Below are positions 25,413 through 33,717 of a DNA stretch of 64,000 nt, one piece after another (position 1 is the stretch's first letter; each line of letters begins with the position of its first letter). The notes below the pieces were generated by a model that did no database searches, was not told the origin of the DNA, and saw nothing but the letters and a program-made list of their open reading frames with translations. Origin of the DNA: a beta proteobacterium CB (GTDB taxonomy: Bacteria; Pseudomonadota; Gammaproteobacteria; Burkholderiales; Burkholderiaceae); assembly GCA_000342265.1 (NCBI GenBank), contig CP004348.1, positions 682,001 to 746,000 of the forward strand, read 5' to 3'. The position numbers and the translations under genes are program-made.

Positions 25413-26063
25413 ATGGCCAGCCCTAAACTTAAACCCAATCTCTCACCTGCTTATCAAGGCAGTATGTTGATGATCGTTGCCCCATCAGGCGCTGGTAAAT
25501 CTTCTTTGGTGAATGCTTTGTTGCAGGAAGATGCAGCACTTAAGCTCTCTCTTTCCACTACAACACGCGCTCCAAGGCCAGGTGAGGTTGATGGGAAGGA
25601 CTATCGTTTTATTGCCAGAGAAGAATTTATCGTTGAGCGCGACCAGGGTAATTTCTTGGAGCATGCTGAAGTGCATGGTAATTTTTACGGCACCTCAAAA
25701 GCTTGGATTGAAGCCCAGATGAAAACCGGGCGCGATGTGATGTTGGAAATCGATTGGCAAGGTGCTCAGCAGATTCGTCAAATTATTCCCGAAGTGCAGT
25801 GGATCTTTATTTTCCCGCCTTCCTTTGAAGCTTTAGAAGAGCGCTTGCGTAAACGTGGGCAGGACGATGAGGCAACGATTCAGAGAAGATTGGCTGCAGC
25901 GCATTTAGAGCTTCAGCATGCCCACGAAGCCGATTTCATTGTGATCAACGATGATTTTGAGCAGGCTTTGAGAGATTTGCGCCATGTGGTTGCTGCCAGC
26001 CGTCTGCGCTCAGGGCCGATTATGGCTCGCAACCCAGCGCTTTTAAGGCGCCTTGGGGTCTAA
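25413..26063 (+). CDS. gmk: Guanylate kinase
   Basis: 216-aa GMP kinase (ATP + GMP to ADP + GDP). P-loop IVAPSGAGKSSLVNAL near residue 22-37, then LSTTTRAPRPGEVDGKDYRFI, NFYGTSKAWIE, DVMLEIDWQGAQQIR and the lid segment LRKRGQDDEATIQRRL. Slightly extended N-terminus; an internal start is possible. It supplies GDP/GTP, the substrate pool for the downstream SpoT. Confidence 0.96.
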   Translation: MASPKLKPNLSPAYQGSMLMIVAPSGAGKSSLVNALLQEDAALKLSLSTTTRAPRPGEVDGKDYRFIAREEFIVERDQGNFLEHAEVHGNFYGTSKAWIEAQMKTGRDVMLEIDWQGAQQIRQIIPEVQWIFIFPPSFEALEERLRKRGQDDEATIQRRLAAAHLELQHAHEADFIVINDDFEQALRDLRHVVAASRLRSGPIMARNPALLRRLGV

Positions 26064-26108
26064 TCAGTTATCCTATAGGTATTGAAGCTAAATTTAAGTG
26101 AGTTCAGC

Positions 26109-26312
26109 ATGGCCCGTATTACTGTAGAAGATTGTCTAAAAACTATCCCAAATCGTTTTGAGCTGGTATTGGCCGCGACTTATCGCGCACGTCAATTAGT
26201 TCAAGGTCACTCCCCACGTGTTGAGTCCAGAGATAAAGCAACTGTAGTTGCGTTGCGTGAAGTTGCTGCTGGTGTAACTGACCGTGACATGTTGACCAAA
26301 GTACCTTTGTAA
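26109..26312 (+). CDS. rpoZ: RNA polymerase omega subunit
   Basis: 67 aa from ATG 26109 (the upstream TTG frame is not supported). [10 protein letters not shown] and [16 protein letters not shown] are the omega signature, followed by [10 protein letters not shown]. It assists assembly of the beta' subunit and mediates ppGpp binding to polymerase, fitting its place directly before spoT. Confidence 0.95.
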   Translation: MARITVEDCLKTIPNRFELVLAATYRARQLVQGHSPRVESRDKATVVALREVAAGVTDRDMLTKVPL

Positions 26313-26327
26313 TTCAGGGGTTCCGTT

Positions 26328-28673
26328 GTGGAGCTCCCCTTAGGCGACCCAAACACATCGGAATCCAAAGGTCAGGTCTCGCCTAAAGAGACTGCTAAGA
26401 GCGAAAAGTCCTCAATCATCGCAACTTTGTTGGCTCAGTCGAGCCGACATTTATTTGGCCCTACCTCTGCGCCAAAATTACCGCTAAAGCATCAAGTCGT
26501 TTCCATTGATGGTCTCATCTCCAAATTAGGCTATCTCAAGCCCGATGAAGTTGCTCTCATCAAGCAAGCCTTTCATTTTGCTGATGCGGCCCACCTAGGA
26601 CAATATCGCCATAGTGGCGAGCCATACATTACTCATCCAGTAGCAGTTGCTGAACTCTGTGCCACTTGGCGCTTGGATGCGTCTTCTATCATGGCAGCCT
26701 TGATGCATGATGTGATTGAAGACACTGGTTGCACTCAAGCTGATCTGGTTGGTAAGTTTGGTAGCAAGGTGGCTGAGCTTGTAGAAGGCTTAACCAAGCT
26801 CGATAAGTTGGAGTTCCAAAGTCATGCTGAGGCTCAAGCTGAAAGCTTCCGCAAGATGTTTATGGCGATGGCGCGCGATGTCCGAGTCATTTTGGTCAAG
26901 CTCGCTGATCGCACGCACAATATGCGTACGCTCGATGCCGTCCCGATGGAGAAGCGTCGTAGAGTAGCTGCCGAAACCATTGAGATCTACGCACCGATTG
27001 CCCATCGCTTGGGTCTGAACATTATCTACCGCGACTTGCAGGACTTGAGTTTCCGTTACTCAATGCCCATGCGCTTTAGGGTGATTGAGGATGCGGTGAA
27101 GCGGGCGCGTGGCAATCGCAAAGAGATGGTGGAGAAGATTTTGCAGAATGCTCGTATGGCTTTTGCAAAAGTGAATCTCGAAGTTGATCTACAAGGCCGA
27201 GAAAAAACACTCTTTAGTATTTACAACAAAATGCGCAGCAAGCATTTGAGCTTTTCTCAGGTGCTCGATGTGTATGCCTTTAGGGTGACTGTCCATTCGA
27301 TTGATGAGTGCTATCGTGCGCTTGGTATTTTGCATGCACTCTATAAACCAATGCCTGGAAAGTTTAAGGATTACATTGCGATTCCGAAGCTCAACGGTTA
27401 TCAGTCTTTGCACACAACGCTTTTGGGTCCATCGGGTGTACCGGTCGAGTTTCAGATACGCACAGGTGACATGCATGCGGTTGCTGAGGCCGGTGTTGCT
27501 GCGCACTGGGCTTACAAAGATGGTGGTCCTGATATGAGTGAGGTACAAAACCGCGCCCATCAATGGCTGCAGTCCTTAATTGATATTCAGGACAGTAGCG
27601 GGGATTCGCAAGAATTCTTAGAGCACGTCAAGATTGATTTGTTCCCGGATGCGGTTTATGTCTTTACGCCAAAAGGTCAGATCAGGGCCTTGCCACGGGG
27701 CGCTACTGCCTTAGACTTTGCTTATTCGATTCATAGTGATGTGGGCAATACTTGTGTTGCCGTGAAGATTAATGGCATGCAATTACCGCTACGTAGTGAG
27801 TTAAAGAACAGCGATATTGTTGAGGTGGTGACATCGGCCAACTCTCAGCCTAATCCTGGCTGGTTGGCATTCGTCAGGACTGGCAAAGCGCGCGCATCCA
27901 TACGCCACTCTCTCAAGACCAAGCACTACGCCGAGTCTCTGCAGTTAGGCGAGCGTCTCTTGGCTAATGCCTTGCGACAGCAGGGGGTTGATGCTGGACT
28001 GCTTACACCTGAGCTTTGGGAAAAGTTATTGCATTGGACTGGCGATAAAACGCGTGACGAGGCTTGTGTCAACATTGCCTTAGGTCGTAGATCTGCTCAA
28101 GAGTTAGCTATTCGATTGAAGATTTTGATTGATGATGAGGGTGGTTCAGAGCAAATGCGCTTGGGAGCGGCCGATTGGGTGTCTCCTCAGCAAGAGCTAG
28201 CTTCACACCACCATCAGCGTCAGGCTATTTTGGTGGATGGTCGCGAAGGTAATTCGATTAGCTTTCAAACCTGTTGTCATCCGATTCCAGGTGACAACAT
28301 CATCGGTTATCTCGGTAAGGGCGAAGGTTTACAGGTACACACCAATGACTGCCCAGTAGCCCTCAGAATGCTTTCTAAGGACAGCGATAAGTGGGTAGAG
28401 GTTGAGTGGGGCAAAGAGGTCAATCGGGAATTTGAGGTTGACCTCGCAATCGATACGCGCCAAGGCAAGGGAGTGCTTGCCAGGGTAGCAAGTAGTGTGA
28501 CTGCTGCGGACTCCAACATCATGAACGTATCGATGGATGATCGTTATAAAGAGGATGCTGTCACTATCCGCTTCACGATTCAAGTCTCAGATCGCCTGCA
28601 TCTCTCTAAGGTAATGCGTAGCTTACGTGCGAACCACGATGTGATGCGCGTGACCCGTGTACGCGTTGGTTAA
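26328..28673 (+). CDS. spoT: Bifunctional (p)ppGpp synthetase/hydrolase SpoT
   Basis: 781-aa Rel/Spo protein from GTG 26328. The N-terminal hydrolase domain keeps the HD motif in LMHDVIEDTG (His127-Asp128) and LVKLADRTHNMRTL; the synthetase domain has SIYNKMRSKHLSFSQVLDVYAFR and GKFKDYIAIPKLNGYQSLHT. TGS (VYVFTPKGQIRALPRGATALDFAYSIH), a zinc-finger/helical region with SFQTCCHPIPGD, and a C-terminal ACT domain follow. Both activities therefore look intact. It sets stringent response levels, in an operon with gmk and rpoZ. Confidence 0.95.
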   Translation: MELPLGDPNTSESKGQVSPKETAKSEKSSIIATLLAQSSRHLFGPTSAPKLPLKHQVVSIDGLISKLGYLKPDEVALIKQAFHFADAAHLGQYRHSGEPYITHPVAVAELCATWRLDASSIMAALMHDVIEDTGCTQADLVGKFGSKVAELVEGLTKLDKLEFQSHAEAQAESFRKMFMAMARDVRVILVKLADRTHNMRTLDAVPMEKRRRVAAETIEIYAPIAHRLGLNIIYRDLQDLSFRYSMPMRFRVIEDAVKRARGNRKEMVEKILQNARMAFAKVNLEVDLQGREKTLFSIYNKMRSKHLSFSQVLDVYAFRVTVHSIDECYRALGILHALYKPMPGKFKDYIAIPKLNGYQSLHTTLLGPSGVPVEFQIRTGDMHAVAEAGVAAHWAYKDGGPDMSEVQNRAHQWLQSLIDIQDSSGDSQEFLEHVKIDLFPDAVYVFTPKGQIRALPRGATALDFAYSIHSDVGNTCVAVKINGMQLPLRSELKNSDIVEVVTSANSQPNPGWLAFVRTGKARASIRHSLKTKHYAESLQLGERLLANALRQQGVDAGLLTPELWEKLLHWTGDKTRDEACVNIALGRRSAQELAIRLKILIDDEGGSEQMRLGAADWVSPQQELASHHHQRQAILVDGREGNSISFQTCCHPIPGDNIIGYLGKGEGLQVHTNDCPVALRMLSKDSDKWVEVEWGKEVNREFEVDLAIDTRQGKGVLARVASSVTAADSNIMNVSMDDRYKEDAVTIRFTIQVSDRLHLSKVMRSLRANHDVMRVTRVRVG

Positions 28674-28687
28674 ATCCCTTTAGCCCG

Positions 28688-29188
28688 TTACCGGTACTGA
28701 ACGTCCAGTATTTCAATCTCGGTAGGGCCAGTTGGCGTCTGAATTTTCACGCAATCACCCAATCGGGCTTTGATTAAGGCCTTAGCAATCGGCGATACCC
28801 AACTGACGTGACCCAGTTCTAAATCGACCTCATCCACTCCCACAATCGTGATGGTGGTCTCTTTTCCAGAATCAGCACCTTCCAAGTTGGCGTAAGTGAC
28901 GGTAGCACCAAAAAAGACCTGCTCGGCATCGGCTTCACCTGATTTTCGGGCCTGATTATCGACAACTACGGCAAATTCAAGGCGTTGATTGAGGAAGCGA
29001 ATGCGGCGATCTATCTCCCGAAGTCGCTTTTTTCCGTAGATATAGTCCCCATTTTCAGAGCGGTCGCCATTGGAGGCAGCCCAGTGAACAACCCTGACAA
29101 CCTCAGGCCGATCAAGGTTCAGGAGCTGTAAAAGCTCGCTTTTGATACGCTCATGACCAGCGGGTGTGATGTAGTTCTTCTCTTCCAT
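28688..29188 (-). CDS. greB: Transcription elongation factor GreB
   Basis: 166 aa from ATG 29188, where the conserved start KNYITPAGHERIKSELLQLL begins. It rescues backtracked RNA polymerase by stimulating transcript cleavage; the coiled-coil tip acidic pair is in the NGDRSENGDYIYGKKRLREID region. The C-terminal FKBP-like domain has VSWVSPIAKALIKARLGD. A longer frame reading through the tRNA-Arg gene on the other strand is spurious. Converges with spoT (14-base gap). Confidence 0.93.
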   Translation of the reverse strand: MEEKNYITPAGHERIKSELLQLLNLDRPEVVRVVHWAASNGDRSENGDYIYGKKRLREIDRRIRFLNQRLEFAVVVDNQARKSGEADAEQVFFGATVTYANLEGADSGKETTITIVGVDEVDLELGHVSWVSPIAKALIKARLGDCVKIQTPTGPTEIEILDVQYR

Positions 29189-29206
29189 GGCATAATTATG
29201 GCTGTT

Positions 29207-29283
29207 GCGGCTGTAGCTCAGCTGGATAGAGTACTTGGCTACGAACCAAGGGGTCGTGGGTTCAATTCCTGCCAGCCGCACCA
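29207..29283 (+). tRNA. tRNA-Arg (ACG)
   Basis: A 77-base tRNA with encoded CCA. The acceptor stem pairs GCGGCTG with CAGCCGC, discriminator A. The anticodon stem TTGGC/ACCAA region encloses a loop with anticodon ACG (A34 is normally inosine), reading CGU, CGC and CGA. T-arm GGTTCAATT visible. A -10-like CATAAT at 29191-29196 could serve as its promoter. Confidence 0.97.
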
Positions 29284-29291
29284 ACTCATAT

Positions 29292-29323
29292 AGGGCCTAG
29301 TTGAAAGACTGGGCCCTTTTTCT
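29292..29323 (+). terminator. Rho-independent terminator after tRNA-Arg
   Basis: Nine-base stem AGGGCCTAG (29292-29300) with CTGGGCCCT (29309-29317), one G-U pair, 8-base loop, then a T tract, starting 9 bases after the tRNA. Confidence 0.85.
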
Positions 29324-29372
29324 TTTTTAGGCGTTTCATAGTGGTTTCATCTAGATCCCTTATAGTTTGCCT

Positions 29373-30545
29373 ATGAGCATTTCAGACGCTAATTCCTCAA
29401 ATTCACTAGCTCCCGTTGCGGTTTGGTCGCAAACCGATGTATCGCATGCTCAAGTGACCTTGAGTGGTGCCGTTAATGTGTATTCGTTGGCCGGCGTGTG
29501 GACTGAGGTGCGAGAAAAACAAAACCTCTGGTTGGGGCAAGGAAATGCTCAAGCTCGCTCACTGGTTTTTGATGCCTCAAAAGTAAGTTCCCTGGATGGA
29601 TCTGCATTTGCTTTTTTGATTGATCTACAAGAGGCTCAGCAAAAAGCGGGTGGACAGTTTGATATTCAAGGTCTCAATCCCAAGTATCAGCCGCTGTTAC
29701 ATGAATTCGATCCCATTCAGAGCTTGTTCCCAGTCCCCGCTGAAAAGCAAAAGAGTAGTTTAGTAGTGAGCACCGGTATGGCCGCTCAAAATCTCATCGA
29801 TGACGCTCGCGGACTGGTTGTCTTTGTCGGCCACCTATCAGCAGATTTAGCTTGGTCGATACGCCACATCAAACAAGTTCGCTGGGGTGACTTTGTTAAT
29901 GCCGCTGTAGAGGCAGGTATCTCCGCTTTACCCATTGTTGGCCTCGTTGCATTTTTGATTGGTGTGATCTTGTCTTTTCAGGCTGCCATCGGTATGCAGC
30001 AATTCGGTGCCGTTTCATTTGTGGGGCCTCTTGCTGCTCTGGGCATCGTGCGTGAAATGGGGCCACTCATCACGGCAATCTTGCTTGCTGGCCGTTCATC
30101 AGCTGCCTTTGCTGCCGAGATTGGGACGATGACTGTCAATAGTGAAGTTGATGCGTTGGTCACCGGCGGCTTAAGTCCAATTCGATTCTTAGTAGTGCCA
30201 CGCGTATTAGCAGGAATTCTAGTGGCACCGATATTGACCTTATTCGCCGATATCGTCAGCATCTTTTCCTCCATGCTGACAATGCAAATTTACGGCATCC
30301 CCTTTATTAATTTTTATAACGGCATGTTAGCCGCTGTGGATGTAGAGGATGTTTTATCGGGTCTTGTAAAGGCTACCTTATTTGGCGTGGTTGTCTCAGC
30401 AATGGGTTGTTTGCGTGGTATGCAAACGGGTACTGGTGCAGCCGCTGTAGGTATCTCTGCAACTCGAGCGGTGGTGAGTAGTATTGTCATGATCGTATTG
30501 GTGGATGGTATCTTTGCCTATATCTCTTACAGGACAGGCTTCTGA
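29373..30545 (+). CDS. MlaE-type ABC lipid transporter permease with N-terminal STAS domain
   Basis: 390 aa from ATG 29373. The first about 120 residues form a STAS-like domain (VTLSGAVNVYSLAG, then SLVFDASKVSSLDGSAFAFLIDL) resembling MlaB; the rest is a MlaE-type permease with five to six membrane segments (ALPIVGLVAFLIGVILSFQAA, FVGPLAALGIVREMGPLITAILLAGRSSAAFAAEIGTM, and others). In E. coli the STAS protein MlaB is separate; here it is fused. The next gene starts one base into the stop codon (TGATG). Part of an inner-membrane lipid-trafficking ABC complex. Confidence 0.9.
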   Translation: MSISDANSSNSLAPVAVWSQTDVSHAQVTLSGAVNVYSLAGVWTEVREKQNLWLGQGNAQARSLVFDASKVSSLDGSAFAFLIDLQEAQQKAGGQFDIQGLNPKYQPLLHEFDPIQSLFPVPAEKQKSSLVVSTGMAAQNLIDDARGLVVFVGHLSADLAWSIRHIKQVRWGDFVNAAVEAGISALPIVGLVAFLIGVILSFQAAIGMQQFGAVSFVGPLAALGIVREMGPLITAILLAGRSSAAFAAEIGTMTVNSEVDALVTGGLSPIRFLVVPRVLAGILVAPILTLFADIVSIFSSMLTMQIYGIPFINFYNGMLAAVDVEDVLSGLVKATLFGVVVSAMGCLRGMQTGTGAAAVGISATRAVVSSIVMIVLVDGIFAYISYRTGF

Positions 30546-31312
30546 TGGATGCAATCGATAACGCGATCGATGTACAAAACCTGACCGTAGGTTATGGCTC
30601 AAAAGTACTCTTGCAGAACCTCAATTTCTCAGTGAAGAATGGTGAGATCTTTGTCATTCTGGGTGGGTCTGGTTGCGGCAAGTCGAGTCTCTTAAAAAAC
30701 TTATTTGGCTTATATCAACCGCTTGCTGGAGATGTTTTGATCGAAGGTCAAAACATTACCGCGGCTCAAGGTGCCGAGCGCCAAAAAATCATGACGAGTT
30801 TTGGGGTGATGTATCAGCAGGGCGCTTTATTTGGCTCAATGAATTTGCTCGATAACGTAACGCTCTTTATGGAAGAGTACACCCAGCTCAGTAGAGATCA
30901 AATGAATCTATTGGCACGGTGTAAGCTCGATCTAGTGGGCTTACTTCCATACGAAACTTACATGCCCAGCGAGATTAGCGGCGGTATGCAAAAGCGTGCC
31001 GCAATTGCACGTGCGATGGCTTTAGATCCGAAGATATTATTTTTGGATGAGCCGTCAGCTGGTCTTGACCCGATTACATCCGCTGATCTAGACAGTACGA
31101 TCTTAGATCTCTCAAGAAACCTAGGATTTACCTTTGTGATTGTTTCTCATGAGTTAGCCAGTATTTATTCGATCGCCGATAAGGTGATTATGTTAGATAA
31201 GGACGCTAAAGGCATTATTGCTGAGGGTGATCCGAAGGTGTTGAGGGACACCAGCAAAGATCCTAGGGTGCACCAATTCTTTAATCGCATTATGAGTAAG
31301 GACGCAGCATGA
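30545..31312 (+). CDS. MlaF-type ABC transporter ATPase
   Basis: 255-aa ATP-binding subunit. Walker A is LGGSGCGKSSLL, the signature EISGGMQKRAAIARAMALDP, and Walker B ILFLDEPSAGLDP, with the switch His in VIVSHEL. The SGGMQKR form of the signature is typical of MlaF/Ttg2A. Overlaps the permease by one base and the MCE gene by four (ATGA). Confidence 0.93.
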   Translation: MDAIDNAIDVQNLTVGYGSKVLLQNLNFSVKNGEIFVILGGSGCGKSSLLKNLFGLYQPLAGDVLIEGQNITAAQGAERQKIMTSFGVMYQQGALFGSMNLLDNVTLFMEEYTQLSRDQMNLLARCKLDLVGLLPYETYMPSEISGGMQKRAAIARAMALDPKILFLDEPSAGLDPITSADLDSTILDLSRNLGFTFVIVSHELASIYSIADKVIMLDKDAKGIIAEGDPKVLRDTSKDPRVHQFFNRIMSKDAA

Positions 31313-32223
31313 GTAATAACTCCAATCCCAATTATTTCCGCCTGGGCATTTTTGTTTTGGCGGCAATCGGTGCCTTGCTCACTATTATTTTGATCTTTGG
31401 CTCAGGACAGCTCTTTAAAAAATCATTCATGGTGGAAACCTATGTCAAGCAGTCGGTGACTGGTCTTGATGCTGGCGCAGCGGTGCGTTTCAGAGGTGTA
31501 AAGATTGGGCAAGTAACTTCTATTACTTTATCGGGTGATTTATACGAAAAAGATATCCCAATGCTGAAAAAGCAAGAGTATGTCGTGGTGAGAATGCAAA
31601 TTTTTGGAGATGCGATCGAAAGAAGTCATCTAGAAACTTTTATCCAGGACAACTTACGGGCGCGCATCCGATCTATGGGTATTACAGGGGTCAATTACGT
31701 TGAGTTGGATTTCTACCCACAGGTTGACCAAAGCTACACACTCAAATACACCTGGGAGCCAGAGTACCCGGTTGTGCCCTCCATGCCAAACCAAGCGGAT
31801 GAAATTATTTCCGGCATTCAGAAGTTAATTGGCGCGCTTAATGGCTTAGATGTAGACGGTACTCAAAAGAAATTTGATGCGCTCTTGGGTAATTTGAATA
31901 AGTTAATGGCTGGTGATGGAAAAGAAAATGCCGGTTTGATTAATTCGGTTCAAGATTTGAATGTATTGTTGGATCGGATTGCTAAGGTGACCGATAAAGA
32001 CCAGCTCAATATTCTGATGCGTGAATTGGTTGCCACTATGGTTTCTTTGCGTCAAACCGTGACCAGCGTTCAAGGTGATACCACTGCAACTCTAGAGAAC
32101 CTGCGCCAGGCAAGTGAGCAGTTAAATGAATTCACTCGTGTTGCAAGTCAGTCGCCATCTACTTTGATTTGGGGTGAGCCACCTGCGCGCATTACGCCTC
32201 CGTTGAATGGAGTTCAAAAATGA
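31309..32223 (+). CDS. MCE-domain (MlaD-type) lipid-binding protein
   Basis: 304-aa protein with one N-terminal membrane anchor (YFRLGIFVLAAIGALLTIILIF) and one MCE domain (ETYVKQSVTGLDAGAAVRFRGVKIGQVTSI, then ITGVNYVELDFYP). The long C-terminal helical part (residues about 170-290) is unlike short E. coli MlaD and may extend through the periplasm like PqiB/YebT-type proteins. Likely forms a ring on the permease to pass phospholipids. Coupled by ATGA overlap on both sides. Confidence 0.9.
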   Translation: MSNNSNPNYFRLGIFVLAAIGALLTIILIFGSGQLFKKSFMVETYVKQSVTGLDAGAAVRFRGVKIGQVTSITLSGDLYEKDIPMLKKQEYVVVRMQIFGDAIERSHLETFIQDNLRARIRSMGITGVNYVELDFYPQVDQSYTLKYTWEPEYPVVPSMPNQADEIISGIQKLIGALNGLDVDGTQKKFDALLGNLNKLMAGDGKENAGLINSVQDLNVLLDRIAKVTDKDQLNILMRELVATMVSLRQTVTSVQGDTTATLENLRQASEQLNEFTRVASQSPSTLIWGEPPARITPPLNGVQK

Positions 32224-32885
32224 CCCCAATAAAAATTCAGATGATGAAATACTCTCGCCTGACTCAATTTGCTGCTTGCTTAGTCATTGTGACTGCATTG
32301 AGTGCTTGCTCTTTGCCTAAAAGACCGGCGCTAGAGACGAGTAGTTGGATGGTAGCGCCAGAGCGCACCGGTACCCCCTATAAGCCCCGTACTGATTTAT
32401 GGCTCAAGATGGGTTCAGTATCAACAGCTCCTCCTTTTGACGGTAAGTCTTTGGTTTACCGCTTAGGTGATCAGCGCTATGAAAAGGATTTCTACAATAT
32501 TTATTCTGCGCTACCCAATGAAATGGTCAGCAACGCTACTCGTCAGTGGCTTAATAACGCACAGATCTTTTCTATGACGGTGGGGCAGGGGAATAGCTTC
32601 TTCCCTTATTACAACCTTCAGGTTTCTGTGGAAGAGTTTTATGGTGATTACCGAGTTCGTCCTGAGGCTGTAGTGACGGTTGAATTTTTCCTGACTGCGA
32701 CTGATCCCCAAAAGCGCAATCCAGTCATTGGTAAAAACCGCCATACCAAGAGAGTTGCGCTGAAAGACAATACCCCTCAAGCATTAACTTTGGGTCAACA
32801 AGATGCTTTGGCGCAAATTCTGAAAGAATATGAGGTGGTACTTTATGGCTATGCTGGAAATCTACCTCGACCTCTAGGGCAGTAG
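32220..32885 (+). CDS. ABC-type transport auxiliary lipoprotein (PqiC-like)
   Basis: 221-aa lipoprotein: signal peptide with lipobox ALSAC, Cys near residue 30. The mature part contains the family's pattern (SLVYRLGDQRYEKDFYNIYSALPNEMVSNATRQWL and NLQVSVEEFYGDY), matching the ABC_trans_aux/PqiC group that pairs with MCE transporters at the outer membrane. The start codon overlaps the preceding stop (ATGA). It takes the place of the MlaC/MlaA components, which are absent here. Confidence 0.8.
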   Translation: MTPIKIQMMKYSRLTQFAACLVIVTALSACSLPKRPALETSSWMVAPERTGTPYKPRTDLWLKMGSVSTAPPFDGKSLVYRLGDQRYEKDFYNIYSALPNEMVSNATRQWLNNAQIFSMTVGQGNSFFPYYNLQVSVEEFYGDYRVRPEAVVTVEFFLTATDPQKRNPVIGKNRHTKRVALKDNTPQALTLGQQDALAQILKEYEVVLYGYAGNLPRPLGQ

Positions 32886-32926
32886 TCATTTTAGAATTCT
32901 GAAAAATATAAAAACGTGGAGAAGAC

Positions 32927-33712
32927 ATGGATTTAGGGCTTAAGGGCAAGGTTGCATTGGTGATGGCGTCAAGCCGAGGCTTAGGCCAGGCGATGGCCGT
33001 TTCTTTGGCGCGTGAAGGCGTTAAGGTAGCGGTAACAGGACGCAATCCCGAGGGATTAAAAAAATCGGTTGAGTTAATTGAGGCGGCTGGTGGAACTGCT
33101 CTCGCGTTGACTTGGGATTTATCAGACTCTTCAGTAATTGATGGCCTGGTGAGCAAGGTAGAGAAAGAGCTTGGGCCGATTGATATCCTGGTAAACAACA
33201 CAGGTGGACCTCCACCAACCCTAGCTGCTGGTCAGGACCCTGCTTTATGGCAAAAGAGCTTTAATGACATGGTTCTTTCGCTGATCAGTATTACGGATCG
33301 TGTTCTTCCTGGAATGCGCCAGCGCAAATGGGGCCGTATCATTACGAGTACTACTTCAGGCGCTATTGCCCCCATTAAAAATCTAGCAATCTCCAATACC
33401 TTGCGTGCTGCTCTGTTAGCGTGGTCTAAAACCTTGGCGGCAGAAGTGGCTGCTGAGGGCATCACTGTCAATGTCATCATGCCCGGTCGTGTGGCAACGG
33501 ATCGTTTACGTCAGTTGGATGAGGCCCGTGCTCAGCGTGAGAGCGTCAGCTATGACTCCGTCGTTCAGGCGAGCTTGAAGCAGATTCCGATGGGGCGTTA
33601 CGGTGATCCTCAGGAGTATGGCGATACCGCTGCATTCTTAGCGAGCCAAAGCGCTTCCTTTATCACCGGGTCAGTGATCCGTGTTGATGGCGGTCAGATT
33701 CAGGCTATTTAA
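32927..33712 (+). CDS. Short-chain dehydrogenase/reductase with atypical active site
   Basis: 261-aa SDR fold. The cofactor-binding segment VMASSRGLGQAMAVSLAREG and NNTGGP are present, and C-terminal PMGRYGDPQEYGDTAAFLAS and TGSVIRVDGG fit 3-oxoacyl-ACP reductase-like proteins. At the catalytic position, where YxxxK is expected before AAL, the sequence reads SNTLRAAL, giving Ser/Arg instead of Tyr/Lys. Such subgroups exist among BKR-like proteins. The reaction is therefore uncertain. It follows the MCE operon by 41 bases. Confidence 0.8.
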   Translation: MDLGLKGKVALVMASSRGLGQAMAVSLAREGVKVAVTGRNPEGLKKSVELIEAAGGTALALTWDLSDSSVIDGLVSKVEKELGPIDILVNNTGGPPPTLAAGQDPALWQKSFNDMVLSLISITDRVLPGMRQRKWGRIITSTTSGAIAPIKNLAISNTLRAALLAWSKTLAAEVAAEGITVNVIMPGRVATDRLRQLDEARAQRESVSYDSVVQASLKQIPMGRYGDPQEYGDTAAFLASQSASFITGSVIRVDGGQIQAI

Positions 33713-33717
33713 TCGCA

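Noticed and set aside
29189..29284. N-terminal extension of greB reading through tRNA-Arg on the opposite strand (begins VRLAGIEPTTPWF)
   Set aside because: This is the well-known artefact peptide produced by reading a tRNA gene backwards; conserved GreB begins at ATG 29188.
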